A DNA stretch of 64,000 bases from Alkalihalophilus pseudofirmus OF4 (GCF_000005825.2 NC_013791.2:1426001-1490000); one strand, 5' to 3'. Shown: positions 16,366-25,357, numbered from the stretch's first letter. Numbers and translations are program-made. The notes: generated by a model from the sequence alone, not told the origin.

Positions 16366-16625
16366 ACAAAAAGAACCTTCTGCCCACACGAATCGAATCG
16401 TGAGGGGCGGAAGGTTCTAACCGCGGTGCCACCCTCATTTATGTGTTAGATATAACACATCTCAGGGGAGAATTATCTCCAAAGATAACGGATCATCCGA
16501 GCTGATCTACTCCAGTAGGTTTCAATCAGCCAACTCAGAAGGGCTATCTGAAATGATCCATGTTAGTTCACACCAGCCACTAACTCTCTGTAAAATGGAT
16601 TCCATTTCTTCATTCTTCATCAACG
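16366..16625 (-). ncRNA. T-box riboswitch (tRNA-Ser responsive) upstream of serA
   Basis: Read on the minus strand, the leader has the stem I region with AGAGAG and GGCTGGTGTGAACTAAC, the conserved block CTTCTGAG preceded by the triplet AGC (plus-strand 16543-16545), the T-box sequence GGGTGGCACCGCGG (16421-16434), and a terminator stem AGAACCTTC...GAAGGTTCT (16372-16418) followed by TTTTTG. AGC is a serine codon in the specifier position, which fits serA. Uncharged tRNA-Ser should favour the antiterminator and read-through. The T-box call is certain; the specifier assignment is by alignment of conserved blocks. Confidence 0.93.
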
Positions 16626-16850
16626 TTTTATATTTTATCATTCATTTTTATTAAGTCTAAGAAGTCTAATTGTTTGATAATTTATCATATTAAAATCTTT
16701 CTGTCAAACCTATTTTGAATGCGAGAGTACTTTTTGAGAGTGCACTTTCTTTTGGACAAAATACGATCAATAGATTCCTCTCCCAAAAGATTCCTCGTCT
16801 GCTTCTGATCCATCTAATTATTTCATATGGTAATAACAAGGGGTGATCAG

Positions 16851-17930
16851 ATGGAATACACCGTAAAACAAGGCGATACACTGGCTAAAGTAGCCAATCA
16901 ATTTGGCATTAGACCATTTGACTTATTGTTATTTAACTCACATCTTACTTCTGAAATCGACTATATCTATCCAGGCCAACTATTACATATTCCAGCCAGG
17001 ACTGACAACCAAAATGCAGCTGGTAGTAGTTGGGAAGAATACGGACCAAGCGATCTTGAAAAAGATATTCCGTTCTTTCGTTCGATGGGTGCGCGGGTAG
17101 AAGTAATTGGTTACTCTGTAATGAAAAAACCAATTTATGCGATTGTTATTGGCAGTGGGAAGAAATCCATTTTTTATTCAGCAGGCTGGCATGCAAATGA
17201 GTGGCATACGACGAAATTTTTAGTGCAATTTTTAAAGGAATGCTTAGCAGCTGGTCATAAGAACAAAAAGATGTATGGGTATGATGTTGCAAAATGGTTA
17301 AAAGAGGTAAAGTTATTCGCCGTACCGCTTGTTAATCCTGACGGTATTGAACTTGTGATGCAAGGGATCTATGATAAGCATCCTCATTATAATGAAGTAT
17401 TAAAAATAAATAAGGGGATGACTCGGTTTGAACATTGGTCAAGTAACATTAGAGGGGTGGATCTTAATCACCAGTGGCCTGCCGGGTGGGAGCGAGAAGC
17501 AGATGAGAGTCCGCAAATGCCGTGGAGCAGGCATTACAGCGGAACGGCCCCGCTCACTGAACCTGAGGCAAAGGCTGTACACAGACTAACGCTGCGCAAT
17601 ACGTTTAGTTATGTGTTGGCTTTTCACTCACAAGGACAAGTGATTTATTGGGGTTACAGAGGATACGAACCGAAAGAAAGTGAAGACATGGTCAAAAGAT
17701 TGTCTTTAGCAAGCTCCTATACACCTGTTCATACGGCTGACAGTGATGGAGGGTATAAAGACTGGTTTATACAAGAAACTGGTAGGCCTGGCTTCACGAT
17801 TGAGGTAGGAGTTGGAGTTAACCCCCTATCAAATCACAGCTATGCTGAAATATGGTCCAATGCCGTTATGCTGGCGTTAGAAGGACTCACTCTCCATACT
17901 CTTTATAATGAAAGAAGCAGGCTGCCTTAA
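16851..17930 (+). CDS. LysM-M14 gamma-D-glutamyl-diamino acid endopeptidase-type carboxypeptidase
   Basis: An N-terminal LysM (about residues 1-46, YTVKQGDTLAKVANQFGI) precedes an M14 zinc-carboxypeptidase domain. Zinc ligands are in HANEWHTT (H and E, about 114-117) and AFHSQGQ (about 260); the catalytic glutamate is in FTIEVGVG (about 327); RGVDLNHQWP carries substrate-binding residues. ENP1 of Lysinibacillus sphaericus and YqgT-like proteins share this arrangement and cut gamma-D-Glu-mDAP bonds in peptidoglycan peptides. No signal peptide, as in ENP1, which acts on recycled peptides or in sporulation. Start ATG 16851 follows GGGGTGATC; the ORF opening 24 bases earlier lacks a site. Confidence 0.87.
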   Translation: MEYTVKQGDTLAKVANQFGIRPFDLLLFNSHLTSEIDYIYPGQLLHIPARTDNQNAAGSSWEEYGPSDLEKDIPFFRSMGARVEVIGYSVMKKPIYAIVIGSGKKSIFYSAGWHANEWHTTKFLVQFLKECLAAGHKNKKMYGYDVAKWLKEVKLFAVPLVNPDGIELVMQGIYDKHPHYNEVLKINKGMTRFEHWSSNIRGVDLNHQWPAGWEREADESPQMPWSRHYSGTAPLTEPEAKAVHRLTLRNTFSYVLAFHSQGQVIYWGYRGYEPKESEDMVKRLSLASSYTPVHTADSDGGYKDWFIQETGRPGFTIEVGVGVNPLSNHSYAEIWSNAVMLALEGLTLHTLYNERSRLP

Positions 17931-17947
17931 AAGGCAGTCTGCTTTAA
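17917..17947. terminator. convergent terminator between the M14 gene and fer
   Basis: GCAGGCTGCCTT (17917-17928) pairs with AAGGCAGTCTGC (17931-17942) with one G-T pair. The T tract is short on both strands, but the hairpin is very stable and sits between two convergent stops. Confidence 0.75.
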
Positions 17948-17961
17948 ATGTAATAATGATC

Positions 17962-18574
<613 letters not shown>

Positions 18575-19627
18575 ATGAAAATAAAGCATGTGATTGTTTT
18601 AACAGTGTTAAAAAGGTTCAAAGGAGAACGAACGATATATGGAGCCTATCACCTACTTCAGGGCAAAAAATCTGCACAAACGATTCAAGATGGACATTAT
18701 TATAAACTGCTTCCGTATTTTGGTCTTTTCCCTAAGATAAAACGTGAAGAAATGGACACGATAGCAGCTGCTTGTATGGAGAGTGGGTATCTTAAGCCTT
18801 GTGATAAGGATTGTTATCTCGTTACGGAAAAGGGAGATATCGCGATTCGTGATACACAGGCAGAAACACCGATAATTAGACGCTTAAATGGATTTAAATA
18901 TGGAAGGACAGGCATACTCTTTTGGCAGAGGTTTACGTTGTTTATCCAATCGTTGACACAGCTCCTATCACAGAGTGGATCTTTTATTCCAATCATTCAA
19001 GACCGCGCCATTCAAAAGTGGGTCAAGGCACGAATGCCAAACCAAAAAAACAAAAGGATGAATGTACTTCGACAATTACACATAGAGCTTAAGCAGCTAT
19101 TAGAACGTTTTCCAGATCGTTATGCTCTGTTTATAGTTTTGCAACTGACAACAGAAAAGAAAGTCGGATATACCTCAGCCCAAGCTGCTCATACATGTGG
19201 GTTTAATGTGGAGGATGCTTGGATCATTCATCAAGCAATGCTTCATGAAATGCTTGAGGAAATGGAGAAGAATGAAAAAAAATTCCCAGTCTTACAAGTC
19301 TTTATTGAAAGAGATTCTAAATCAGCTGGTTGGACAAAGTCTGCTGACCAAACGGCTCGACTCATACAGCAAGGTCATACATTAGACCAAATTGCAACGA
19401 AACGAAAATTAAAAAGAAGTACGATAGAAGATCATATTATAGAAATTGCTCTTCAGCAGCCTGATTTTTCAATCAAGCCTTATGTGACTGAAGAAATTAA
19501 ACATAAAATTTATGCGTTTATGAAGGAGAAAGGATCATCTGTAAAGTTACGGGACATTAAAGAAGCATTAGGTGATGAAGTATCTTACTTTATGATTCGC
19601 TTAGTTCTTGCAAGGAAGGAGGAATAA
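18575..19627 (+). CDS. ypbB: YpbB, helix-turn-helix protein encoded with RecQ
   Basis: A 350-residue protein conserved next to recQ in bacilli. The C-terminal third contains an HTH_40-type helix-turn-helix (IQQGHTLDQIATKRKLKRSTIEDHIIEIA, written here in parts: TLDQIATKRKL, about 272-282, and STIEDHIIEIA), a module often found at the C-terminus of RecQ helicases, so YpbB may be a RecQ accessory or DNA-targeting partner split off as a separate protein. The N-terminal two thirds has no motif I recognise. It overlaps recQ by one base, implying coupled translation. Confidence 0.85.
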   Translation: MKIKHVIVLTVLKRFKGERTIYGAYHLLQGKKSAQTIQDGHYYKLLPYFGLFPKIKREEMDTIAAACMESGYLKPCDKDCYLVTEKGDIAIRDTQAETPIIRRLNGFKYGRTGILFWQRFTLFIQSLTQLLSQSGSFIPIIQDRAIQKWVKARMPNQKNKRMNVLRQLHIELKQLLERFPDRYALFIVLQLTTEKKVGYTSAQAAHTCGFNVEDAWIIHQAMLHEMLEEMEKNEKKFPVLQVFIERDSKSAGWTKSADQTARLIQQGHTLDQIATKRKLKRSTIEDHIIEIALQQPDFSIKPYVTEEIKHKIYAFMKEKGSSVKLRDIKEALGDEVSYFMIRLVLARKEE

Positions 19628-21159
19628 TGATGGATCTAGAAAAAGAGCTGTACAGGTGGTTTGGTTATTCTACATTTAGAAGTGGTCAAAAAGAAATTGT
19701 AGCTGCCCTAATGGAAAATGAAGACGTATTAGCAGTTCTTCCCACGGGGATGGGGAAATCCATTTGTTATCAGCTTCCTGCTTTATTGAAGGAGGGGGTG
19801 ACCATCATTGTATCTCCGCTTCTTTCTCTCATGGAGGATCAAGTGCAGCAGCTGCGCTCCATTGGAATTAAGCAAGTAGTAGCAATCAATAGCTTTATGA
19901 ATCATCTTGAACGTGAAGAAGTATTTCGTTCTTTGTCTACCTATAAATTGATTTATACGTCACCTGAAATGCTCCAATCTGATTACGTCTTACATAAATT
20001 GAGAAAACTGCAGATCTCATTATTTATTGTTGATGAAGCACACTGTATTTCTCAGTGGGGACATGAATTTAGAAGTGATTATTTACGCTTAGCACAAGTA
20101 AGAGAGAAATTATCCAATCCACCTTGCTTAGCAATTACAGCCACAGCTACACCTTATGTACAAAAAGATATTTGCTCGTATTTACAAATGAGTCAACCTA
20201 AATCATTTATTCATTCTGTCAACCGGCCGAATATTGCGGTCCAAGTAGAACAATACTTATCAACAGAAGAGAAGATGGAACGGTTACTTGAGCTGACATC
20301 AAAACTAAAAGGACCTGGTATGGTTTATTTTTCGAGCAGGCTGTGGAGTGAGGCAGCAGCTAGAAAACTACAAGAACGAGGCATTCAAGGTGTCAATTTT
20401 TATCATGGCGGGATGACAAATGATGATCGGCTTTTAATCCAACAGCAATTCATGCAAGGGGAACTTTCAATTATATGCTGTACAAGTGCATTTGGCATGG
20501 GAATTAATAAAGATAATATCCGGTACGTCATCCATTTTCACTATCCAACTCAAATGGAATCATATGTACAAGAAATAGGACGTGCAGGGCGTGATGGGGA
20601 GAAAAGTATTGCGATTACCCTATTTAGTGAAGAGGACCGCGGGCTTGCAAGACTGCTTTCAAAGCGAGAACAATTAGATAACGAGCAAATAGTGCAGCTG
20701 CTTCTTGCACTCAGCCAAATGGAAGTAATGGATGAGAAGGCAGAGACTGAACTTTGTGCCAAGCTTGGGTGCAGCGAAACAGCATGGAAAAATGTAAAAG
20801 TTTCATTAGAGGAAATGAACGTTTTAAAGGGTACCATGGTTCAACGGTTCTCAATCGATGCTGTTTCTACCATGTTAGCTGATTCATTTTTAAAATATCA
20901 AATCAATAAACAAAAACATTTATCTCAGTTTGAGACCTGGATGCACAGTAAAACGTGCAGGCGAAATGGGGTGTTGGACTATTTTGAAGAAGAAGAAAAA
21001 CAGATTCAAACAGAAAATTGCTGTGATATTTGTGGGTTAACGCTTGAAACGTATTATTTAAAAGAACAACTACATCATTATAATCAGCATGATGCGAAAA
21101 ATTGGCAAGAGGAGCTGTCTATCAGGTTGTTCGGCAAGACAGGGGAATTATATGAATGA
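19627..21159 (+). CDS. recQ: ATP-dependent DNA helicase RecQ
   Basis: A superfamily 2 helicase, 510 residues. Helicase motifs are in order: FRSGQKE (motif 0), PTGMGKS (Walker A, about 40-46), VDEAHCISQWGHEFR (DEVH-type Walker B and aromatic loop, about 135-149), TATATP, then STSAFGMGINK and QEIGRAGRDG in the second RecA domain. A zinc-binding segment is visible at the end (KTCRRNGVLDYF, then NCCDICG). There is no HRDC domain, as in the short RecQ of B. subtilis (ypbC). ATG 19627 or 19630 follows AAGGAGGA. Confidence 0.95.
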   Translation: MMDLEKELYRWFGYSTFRSGQKEIVAALMENEDVLAVLPTGMGKSICYQLPALLKEGVTIIVSPLLSLMEDQVQQLRSIGIKQVVAINSFMNHLEREEVFRSLSTYKLIYTSPEMLQSDYVLHKLRKLQISLFIVDEAHCISQWGHEFRSDYLRLAQVREKLSNPPCLAITATATPYVQKDICSYLQMSQPKSFIHSVNRPNIAVQVEQYLSTEEKMERLLELTSKLKGPGMVYFSSRLWSEAAARKLQERGIQGVNFYHGGMTNDDRLLIQQQFMQGELSIICCTSAFGMGINKDNIRYVIHFHYPTQMESYVQEIGRAGRDGEKSIAITLFSEEDRGLARLLSKREQLDNEQIVQLLLALSQMEVMDEKAETELCAKLGCSETAWKNVKVSLEEMNVLKGTMVQRFSIDAVSTMLADSFLKYQINKQKHLSQFETWMHSKTCRRNGVLDYFEEEEKQIQTENCCDICGLTLETYYLKEQLHHYNQHDAKNWQEELSIRLFGKTGELYE

Positions 21160-21727
21160 GAATGAACGAAAAATAGAGCATTTAAGTGATAAAGAAATTT
21201 TAGCTAGCTTATATGGCTCACAAGCGGCCATGCTCTTAATTGGTTTGACAGGGGCTTACTTTGTTTTTGATGATCTATCCATGTTCCTGCAGTTACTTTC
21301 ATTTACTTGGTATGAAACGATCGTAATAGGGGGCAGCTTTGCTCTGATTGTCGTTGGTGTTGATCTTTTAATGTACCGCTTTATTCCTTATCGTCATCTT
21401 GACGATGGCGGGATAAATGAACGAGTTTTTAAAGGGCGCAGTGTACTTCATATGATTATTTTATGTATGGTCATTGCTGTAGTAGAAGAACTTTTATTTA
21501 GAGCGGTTTTACAAACAGCCTTCGGTTTAATTGCTGCAAGCATTATTTTTGCCCTTGTTCATGTGCGGTATTTAAAGAAACCAATCTTGTTTTCATTTGT
21601 ATTGTTAGTTAGTTTTTCTCTGGGGCTTCTATTTGAATATACAAATAACCTTACTGTAACGATTTTTGCTCATTTTTTAATTGATTTTTTATTTGGGTTA
21701 TTTTTAAGAAAAAAATCAAGAAAATAG
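21152..21727 (+). CDS. ypbD: CPBP-family intramembrane metalloprotease YpbD
   Basis: 191 residues with about five hydrophobic helices. CPBP (Abi/CAAX-protease-like) motifs are present: EELLFRAVLQTAFG (EExxxR, about 110), FALVHVRY (FxxxH, about 135), and a final helix with HFLIDFL (HxxxD-like). Such proteins are putative membrane proteases; the substrate here is unknown. ATG 21152 gives the family-like start; an earlier in-frame ATG (21089) lies within recQ. It overlaps recQ's end by 8 bases. Confidence 0.85.
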   Translation: MNENERKIEHLSDKEILASLYGSQAAMLLIGLTGAYFVFDDLSMFLQLLSFTWYETIVIGGSFALIVVGVDLLMYRFIPYRHLDDGGINERVFKGRSVLHMIILCMVIAVVEELLFRAVLQTAFGLIAASIIFALVHVRYLKKPILFSFVLLVSFSLGLLFEYTNNLTVTIFAHFLIDFLFGLFLRKKSRK

Positions 21728-21788
21728 GGAAATAAGATTCATTAAAAAAAGCAGTGGATGACCGATACTATAAGTGAGGTGAAACGGT

Positions 21789-22031
21789 ATGAGTGAAGCA
21801 CAGCGGGACTACAAGGACCAAGCAGAGCCTTTGAGAAAACAAATGTCAAGAGTTGAGAGTCGAACGGAGCGTAAGGAAGGAGAGCTTCCTTCTAGAAAAG
21901 ACGTACATCGGCACAGGAAAAAGAAAAAACGCGGCATCCAGATGACATTTCCGCTTGTACGATTATTATTAATGACTTTTATTCTCATTGTTTTACTACT
22001 GATTTTTTCACCTTACTGGTTAAATCTTTAA
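21789..22031 (+). CDS. small membrane-anchored protein resembling the N-terminus of YpbE, without LysM
   Basis: 80 residues: a charged cytoplasmic part (MSRVESRTERKEGELPSR, then KDVHRHRKKKKRG) and one C-terminal membrane helix (about 55-76). In B. subtilis the gene after ypbD is ypbE, a similar start (LPSR followed by a basic stretch and a helix) continued by an extracellular LysM domain. Here the protein stops directly after the helix and no LysM is found in any frame before the next gene. So this looks like a shortened YpbE; the resemblance is from memory. Ribosome binding site GTGAGGTGAAA. Confidence 0.65.
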   Translation: MSEAQRDYKDQAEPLRKQMSRVESRTERKEGELPSRKDVHRHRKKKKRGIQMTFPLVRLLLMTFILIVLLLIFSPYWLNL

Positions 22032-22088
22032 GCAAATCGTTCTAGTTTTCTACCCTCTTCATATTTTCTAGTAAAGGGGGCCAAGCGT

Positions 22089-22550
22089 ATGACAGGTATG
22101 AAACAATGGAATATACATCCTGATGCTCTTACAAATGTTAGTAAAGTGATGCTTGAAGAAATGATTGCACGAAAAGAAAAATGGGAAAAGCTGAATAAAG
22201 CCAAAAATCATTGGAGTTTATTTACGTTATTATCGCTTGGACTTTTTTTGCTGTTTGGTGCTCAAGTTTTAAGAGGGAGCAGCGGGCTTCATTTTAGTTC
22301 AAACTTTTTATCTATATTAGTAGGCAACACGATTCTCCTTTTGCTTATCCTTTTATTTATAGTAGGGATTGTGCAGGTTAAGTTATTATCGAAAAAAGCA
22401 ACTAAAGCAGAAATCGAATTTGAAGCTTTGCGAGAAGAGTGTATTGAGCGCTCAAGTGAACTTTGGGAGAAAGATCAAAGCTGGCAGCATAGGGAATCTG
22501 TTTTTACTTATATGAAAACAGAACACGATATCAACCTATATCATAAATAA
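22089..22550 (+). CDS. ypbF: YpbF-like DUF2663 membrane protein
   Basis: 153 residues with two membrane helices (about 45-62 and 77-98) between a helical N-terminus (VSKVMLEEMIARKEKWEKL) and a coiled-coil-like C-terminus (KKATKAEIEFEALREECIE). Size, helix arrangement and place near ypbD/ypbE match YpbF. Function unknown. Ribosome binding site AAAGGGGG precedes ATG 22089. Confidence 0.75.
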   Translation: MTGMKQWNIHPDALTNVSKVMLEEMIARKEKWEKLNKAKNHWSLFTLLSLGLFLLFGAQVLRGSSGLHFSSNFLSILVGNTILLLLILLFIVGIVQVKLLSKKATKAEIEFEALREECIERSSELWEKDQSWQHRESVFTYMKTEHDINLYHK

Positions 22551-22552
22551 TA

Positions 22553-22602
22553 AAAACCACTTCGTCATTCAGGGAGCAAGCTGAATGGCGGAGTGGTTTT
22601 AT
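22553..22602. terminator. long convergent terminator hairpin
   Basis: AAACCACTTCGTCATTCAG pairs with CTGAATGGCGGAGTGGTTT over some 17 pairs with small mismatches; T-rich on both sides (TTTTATC, and TTTTTATTA on the minus strand). It serves the gene pair on either side. Confidence 0.85.
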
Positions 22603-22609
22603 CTTTATC

Positions 22610-22831
22610 CTAGGCAGATAAATGTGGATGGCCAAAAAACATATGGTTCTCACGACAGTAAGATCTGCCGCTTACATAAATAAAATGGTCCGTATACATT
22701 TCAATTTTGCCAAAGGCAAGTGTTGTTCCTTGTCTTGAGCAATACACTTCAACTGGAAGGCCGATACGCTGGTTAAAAGCCAAGTCTTGGTTGGTTACGA
22801 GTGATTTGTCTGTCAGCTTAGTTAAAAACAT
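22610..22831 (-). CDS. unrecognised 73-residue protein
   Basis: A small soluble protein I cannot name. The middle (RIGLPVEVYCSRQGTTLAFG, then KIEMYTDHFIYVSGRSYCR) reads as a compact beta-rich fold with two cysteines; the end is FFGHPHLSA. Start ATG 22831 on the minus strand has AAAGGTGTGAG upstream. A CcpA-type cre site lies 27 bases further upstream, hinting at glucose repression. Its convergent terminator and clean frame support a real gene. Confidence 0.7.
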   Translation of the reverse strand: MFLTKLTDKSLVTNQDLAFNQRIGLPVEVYCSRQGTTLAFGKIEMYTDHFIYVSGRSYCRENHMFFGHPHLSA

Positions 22832-22857
22832 ACACTCACACCTTTCTTATTTATTAA

Positions 22858-22871
22858 TGTAAGCGCTTTCT
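22858..22871 (-). promoter_or_regulatory. probable cre site (CcpA) for the 73-residue gene
   Basis: TGTAAGCGCTTTCT differs by little from the palindromic consensus TGWAANCGNTNWCA. It lies in the leader of the minus-strand gene, close to where transcription should begin, a position typical of repression. Confidence 0.5.
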
Positions 22872-23120
22872 AAATCTCTGTGTCTTCAGTATAACGTAAT
22901 TAATCTGAATATTCAATCTGTTAGTGAAGGAATCTTACAAAAGAATTTTGACAGAAAAGCTAAAAAATCGACGAAAAAAATTCATTCATTTTACCCATTT
23001 TTATTGTATTCAATGTTCGTGAGATTGTCACAAATCGATTCTAGATCAACAAACAAGCTATGTTACGATTAGTTTACAAATTATCAAAAAGAAACATCTT
23101 CATATGGGGAGTGTTGACTA

Positions 23121-23228
23121 ATGACATTAGTACAATTAGTAGCTGTTTTAGGTTTCGGAATTATGGCAATGGTTCTTGCTGTAGTAATGGCAATTGGACT
23201 TCTTAAAGTTTCCGAGTACTCTGAGTAA
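23121..23228 (+). CDS. 35-residue single-helix membrane microprotein
   Basis: A very short frame: MTLVQLVAVLGFGIMAMVL (1-19), then a continued hydrophobic stretch to about residue 29 and the charged tail KVSEYSE. GGGGAG ends 8-9 bases upstream of the ATG and a strong terminator follows, so it forms a complete, independent transcription unit. The composition (one helix, C-terminal charged tail) is like small subunits or modulators of membrane complexes. I cannot assign a partner. Confidence 0.7.
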   Translation: MTLVQLVAVLGFGIMAMVLAVVMAIGLLKVSEYSE

Positions 23229-23267
23229 TTTTAGAGCAACTGAAGTAAGGCAATTTAACATGAGACC

Positions 23268-23304
23268 AAACTGGTATCCAATCGGGTATCAGTTTTTTAT
23301 TTTT
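23268..23304 (+). terminator. intrinsic terminator of the microprotein gene
   Basis: AAACTGGTATCC (23268-23279) pairs with GGGTATCAGTTT (23284-23295) with two G-T pairs, followed by TTTATTTTT. Confidence 0.9.
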
Positions 23305-23362
23305 CTAAACTGTTATAATTTGAGAATATCCTATGAAAAATCGGAATATTTAGGATAATAGG

Positions 23363-23391
23363 TTTTCATTTCGCCCTACGAAATGTACAAT
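23363..23391 (+). promoter_or_regulatory. probable promoter with internal dyad operator, upstream of the M20 gene
   Basis: TTTTCA (23363-23368) and TACAAT (23386-23391) are 17 bases apart. A perfect inverted repeat CATTTCG-N5-CGAAATG (23367-23373 and 23379-23385) fills the spacer, where a bound repressor would block RNA polymerase. Confidence 0.55.
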
Positions 23392-23428
23392 AGATATGTG
23401 CAATGGAAAAGAAAAGGAGTGCTGATAG

Positions 23429-24655
23429 ATGATTGATCAATTACATAAAACACTGGAAACGTATTATCCGGAAATGGTTGAATTAAGAAGAACGCTTCAC
23501 CAACATCCTGAGCTCTCTTTTGAAGAGGAACAAACGCCAGCTATGATTGCGGATTACCTTGAGAAACTAGGGGTAGAAGTAAAAAGAAATGTAGGCGGAC
23601 GAGGGGTTGTTGGCTACATTAGAGGGGCAAAGCCTGGAAAAACAGTAGCACTGCGTGCAGACTTTGATGCTCTTCCTATTCAAGAGGAAACAGGGCTTCC
23701 GTTTGCTTCCGAGACTCCTGGTGTGATGCATGCATGCGGTCACGATGGCCACACAGCTACCCTTTTAGTTGTTGCGAAAGTGTTAATGGAAAATCAACAA
23801 AACTTAGAAGGTACGGTCGTCCTTATTCATCAATTTGCTGAAGAGCTTGCCCCAGGTGGTGCTATTGCTATGATTAGTGATGGCTGCTTAGAAGGTGTAG
23901 ATGCCATTTTTGGTACGCACTTATGGTCCACAATGCCGCTCGGAGAAATTGGATATAGAAGAGATGCCATCATGGCAGCAGCTGATCGTTTTGAGATTGA
24001 TTTTAAAGGCAGAGGGGGACACGGGGCTTCCCCTCATGAAACGGTAGATGCCATTGCAGTTGGTACCTCAGTTGTTCAAAACCTGCAGCATATCGTGAGC
24101 AGAAATGTTGATCCATTAAAATCTGCTGTTTTAAGTGTCGGGTCTTTCCATGCTGGCGGAGCATTTAATGTTATTGCTGATAGTGCTAAGATTGTCGGGA
24201 CGGTTAGAACGTTCGAAACTGATGTACAAGATATGATGATTGAACGTATGGAGCAGGTGACAAAGGGAGTATGTGACGCCATGGGAGCAACATATGATTT
24301 CTTGTACAAAAAAGGCTATCCAGCGGTTATTAATGACCCGTTTGAAACAGATCGCTTTGTCGGGACAGCTACGAAATTACAAGGGGAAGACCTTGTCAAA
24401 GAGATGGCGCCAGTTATGGGGGGAGAGGATTTTGCTTATTACTTGCAGCATGTTCCTGGTACATTCTTCTTTACTGGGGCAGGCAACGTAGAAAAAGGAA
24501 TTGTTTATCCGCATCACCATCCGAAATTTGATTTTGATGAATCTGCTATGCTTGTTGCTGCGAAACTTTTATTGAGTGTTGCATTAGATTTCCTTTCTGA
24601 TAAAAATCCTTCTCTACTAAAAACTCAATCAAAAGAAGCCGATGCAACCTCGTAA
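23429..24655 (+). CDS. M20 family amidohydrolase/peptidase (M20D type)
   Basis: A 408-residue metal-dependent amidohydrolase of the hippurate hydrolase/N-acyl amino acid hydrolase group. Metal-binding motifs: LRADFDALPIQEE (about 75), HACGHDGHTA (about 100), HQFAEE (about 135), a dimerisation domain containing RGGHGASPHETVDAI (about 190), and PHHHPKFDFDE (about 375). Cleaves an acyl group from an amino acid or related amide; substrate not predictable. The extra tail after residue 390 is low-complexity. Single gene between terminators, behind a promoter with a palindromic operator. Confidence 0.88.
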   Translation: MIDQLHKTLETYYPEMVELRRTLHQHPELSFEEEQTPAMIADYLEKLGVEVKRNVGGRGVVGYIRGAKPGKTVALRADFDALPIQEETGLPFASETPGVMHACGHDGHTATLLVVAKVLMENQQNLEGTVVLIHQFAEELAPGGAIAMISDGCLEGVDAIFGTHLWSTMPLGEIGYRRDAIMAAADRFEIDFKGRGGHGASPHETVDAIAVGTSVVQNLQHIVSRNVDPLKSAVLSVGSFHAGGAFNVIADSAKIVGTVRTFETDVQDMMIERMEQVTKGVCDAMGATYDFLYKKGYPAVINDPFETDRFVGTATKLQGEDLVKEMAPVMGGEDFAYYLQHVPGTFFFTGAGNVEKGIVYPHHHPKFDFDESAMLVAAKLLLSVALDFLSDKNPSLLKTQSKEADATS

Positions 24656-24671
24656 GTTATTGGTCTTTAAA

Positions 24672-24702
24672 TGCGCTTATCTTAGGATGAGCGTGTTTTT
24701 TT
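24672..24702 (+). terminator. intrinsic terminator after the M20 gene
   Basis: CGCTTATC (24674-24681) pairs with GATGAGCG (24686-24693) with one G-T pair, followed by TGTTTTTTT. Confidence 0.8.
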
Positions 24703-24826
24703 ATGAAACCTTTTAAATGTGACTGTCGTTTTATGGATGTCATGTTAAAAAATCTAACTAACCATAAATTGCTTACCAGCATTAAATGAAATAAAAACAG
24801 TGAGACCAACTTCGGGGGTAGTCGCA

Positions 24827-25357
24827 ATGGAAGAACAATTGATCATGCGTGCAAAGAAAGGGGACGACGAAGCTTTCCAACGATTAATTGAAATGCATAT
24901 AAAGACCGTTGAGAAGTTCGCGTTCCAGCTTGGAGCAAAGGAATCGAGTGTGGAGGATATCACACAAGAAGTGTTTATTAAAGTCTATCGATTCTTATCT
25001 AAGCATACGAGAGGTAAATTTACTACTTGGCTTTATACGATTACATTAAATGTAGTCAGGGACCAATATAGAACAGAGACAAGGCATTCTAAAAGAGTAA
25101 AGGCGATGCAGGATGAGGGGGAGGCATCGGTTTATGTAGAAACTTTTTATGACGATGAAACAAAAGCACTGCATGAACAAATTCAATCCCTAGATGAAAA
25201 ATATAAAGTTCCTATCATTTTGCATTACTTTCATGACCTGACCTATGCAGAAATTGCAGATGTTTTAAAGGTATCGGAAGGGGCCATAAAAACGAGAATG
25301 ATGCGAGCTAAAAAGCAATTAAAAGAAAAGCTTGAAAAAGTAGGTGAAAGACAATGA
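24827..25357 (+). CDS. ECF-type RNA polymerase sigma factor
   Basis: 176 residues. Region 2 is seen in FQRLIEMHIKTVEKFAFQLG and EDITQEVFIKVYRFL (about 14-60), with TWLYTITLNVVRDQYR (region 2.4 side, about 67-82), and region 4 in YKVPIILHYFHDLTYAEIA followed by SEGAIKTRMMRAKKQLKEK. ATG 24827 is preceded by GGGGG; a GTG nine codons earlier is less likely. It overlaps the next gene by ATGA, the usual sigma/anti-sigma coupling. Which of the B. subtilis ECF factors it corresponds to cannot be told from sequence alone. Confidence 0.92.
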   Translation: MEEQLIMRAKKGDDEAFQRLIEMHIKTVEKFAFQLGAKESSVEDITQEVFIKVYRFLSKHTRGKFTTWLYTITLNVVRDQYRTETRHSKRVKAMQDEGEASVYVETFYDDETKALHEQIQSLDEKYKVPIILHYFHDLTYAEIADVLKVSEGAIKTRMMRAKKQLKEKLEKVGERQ

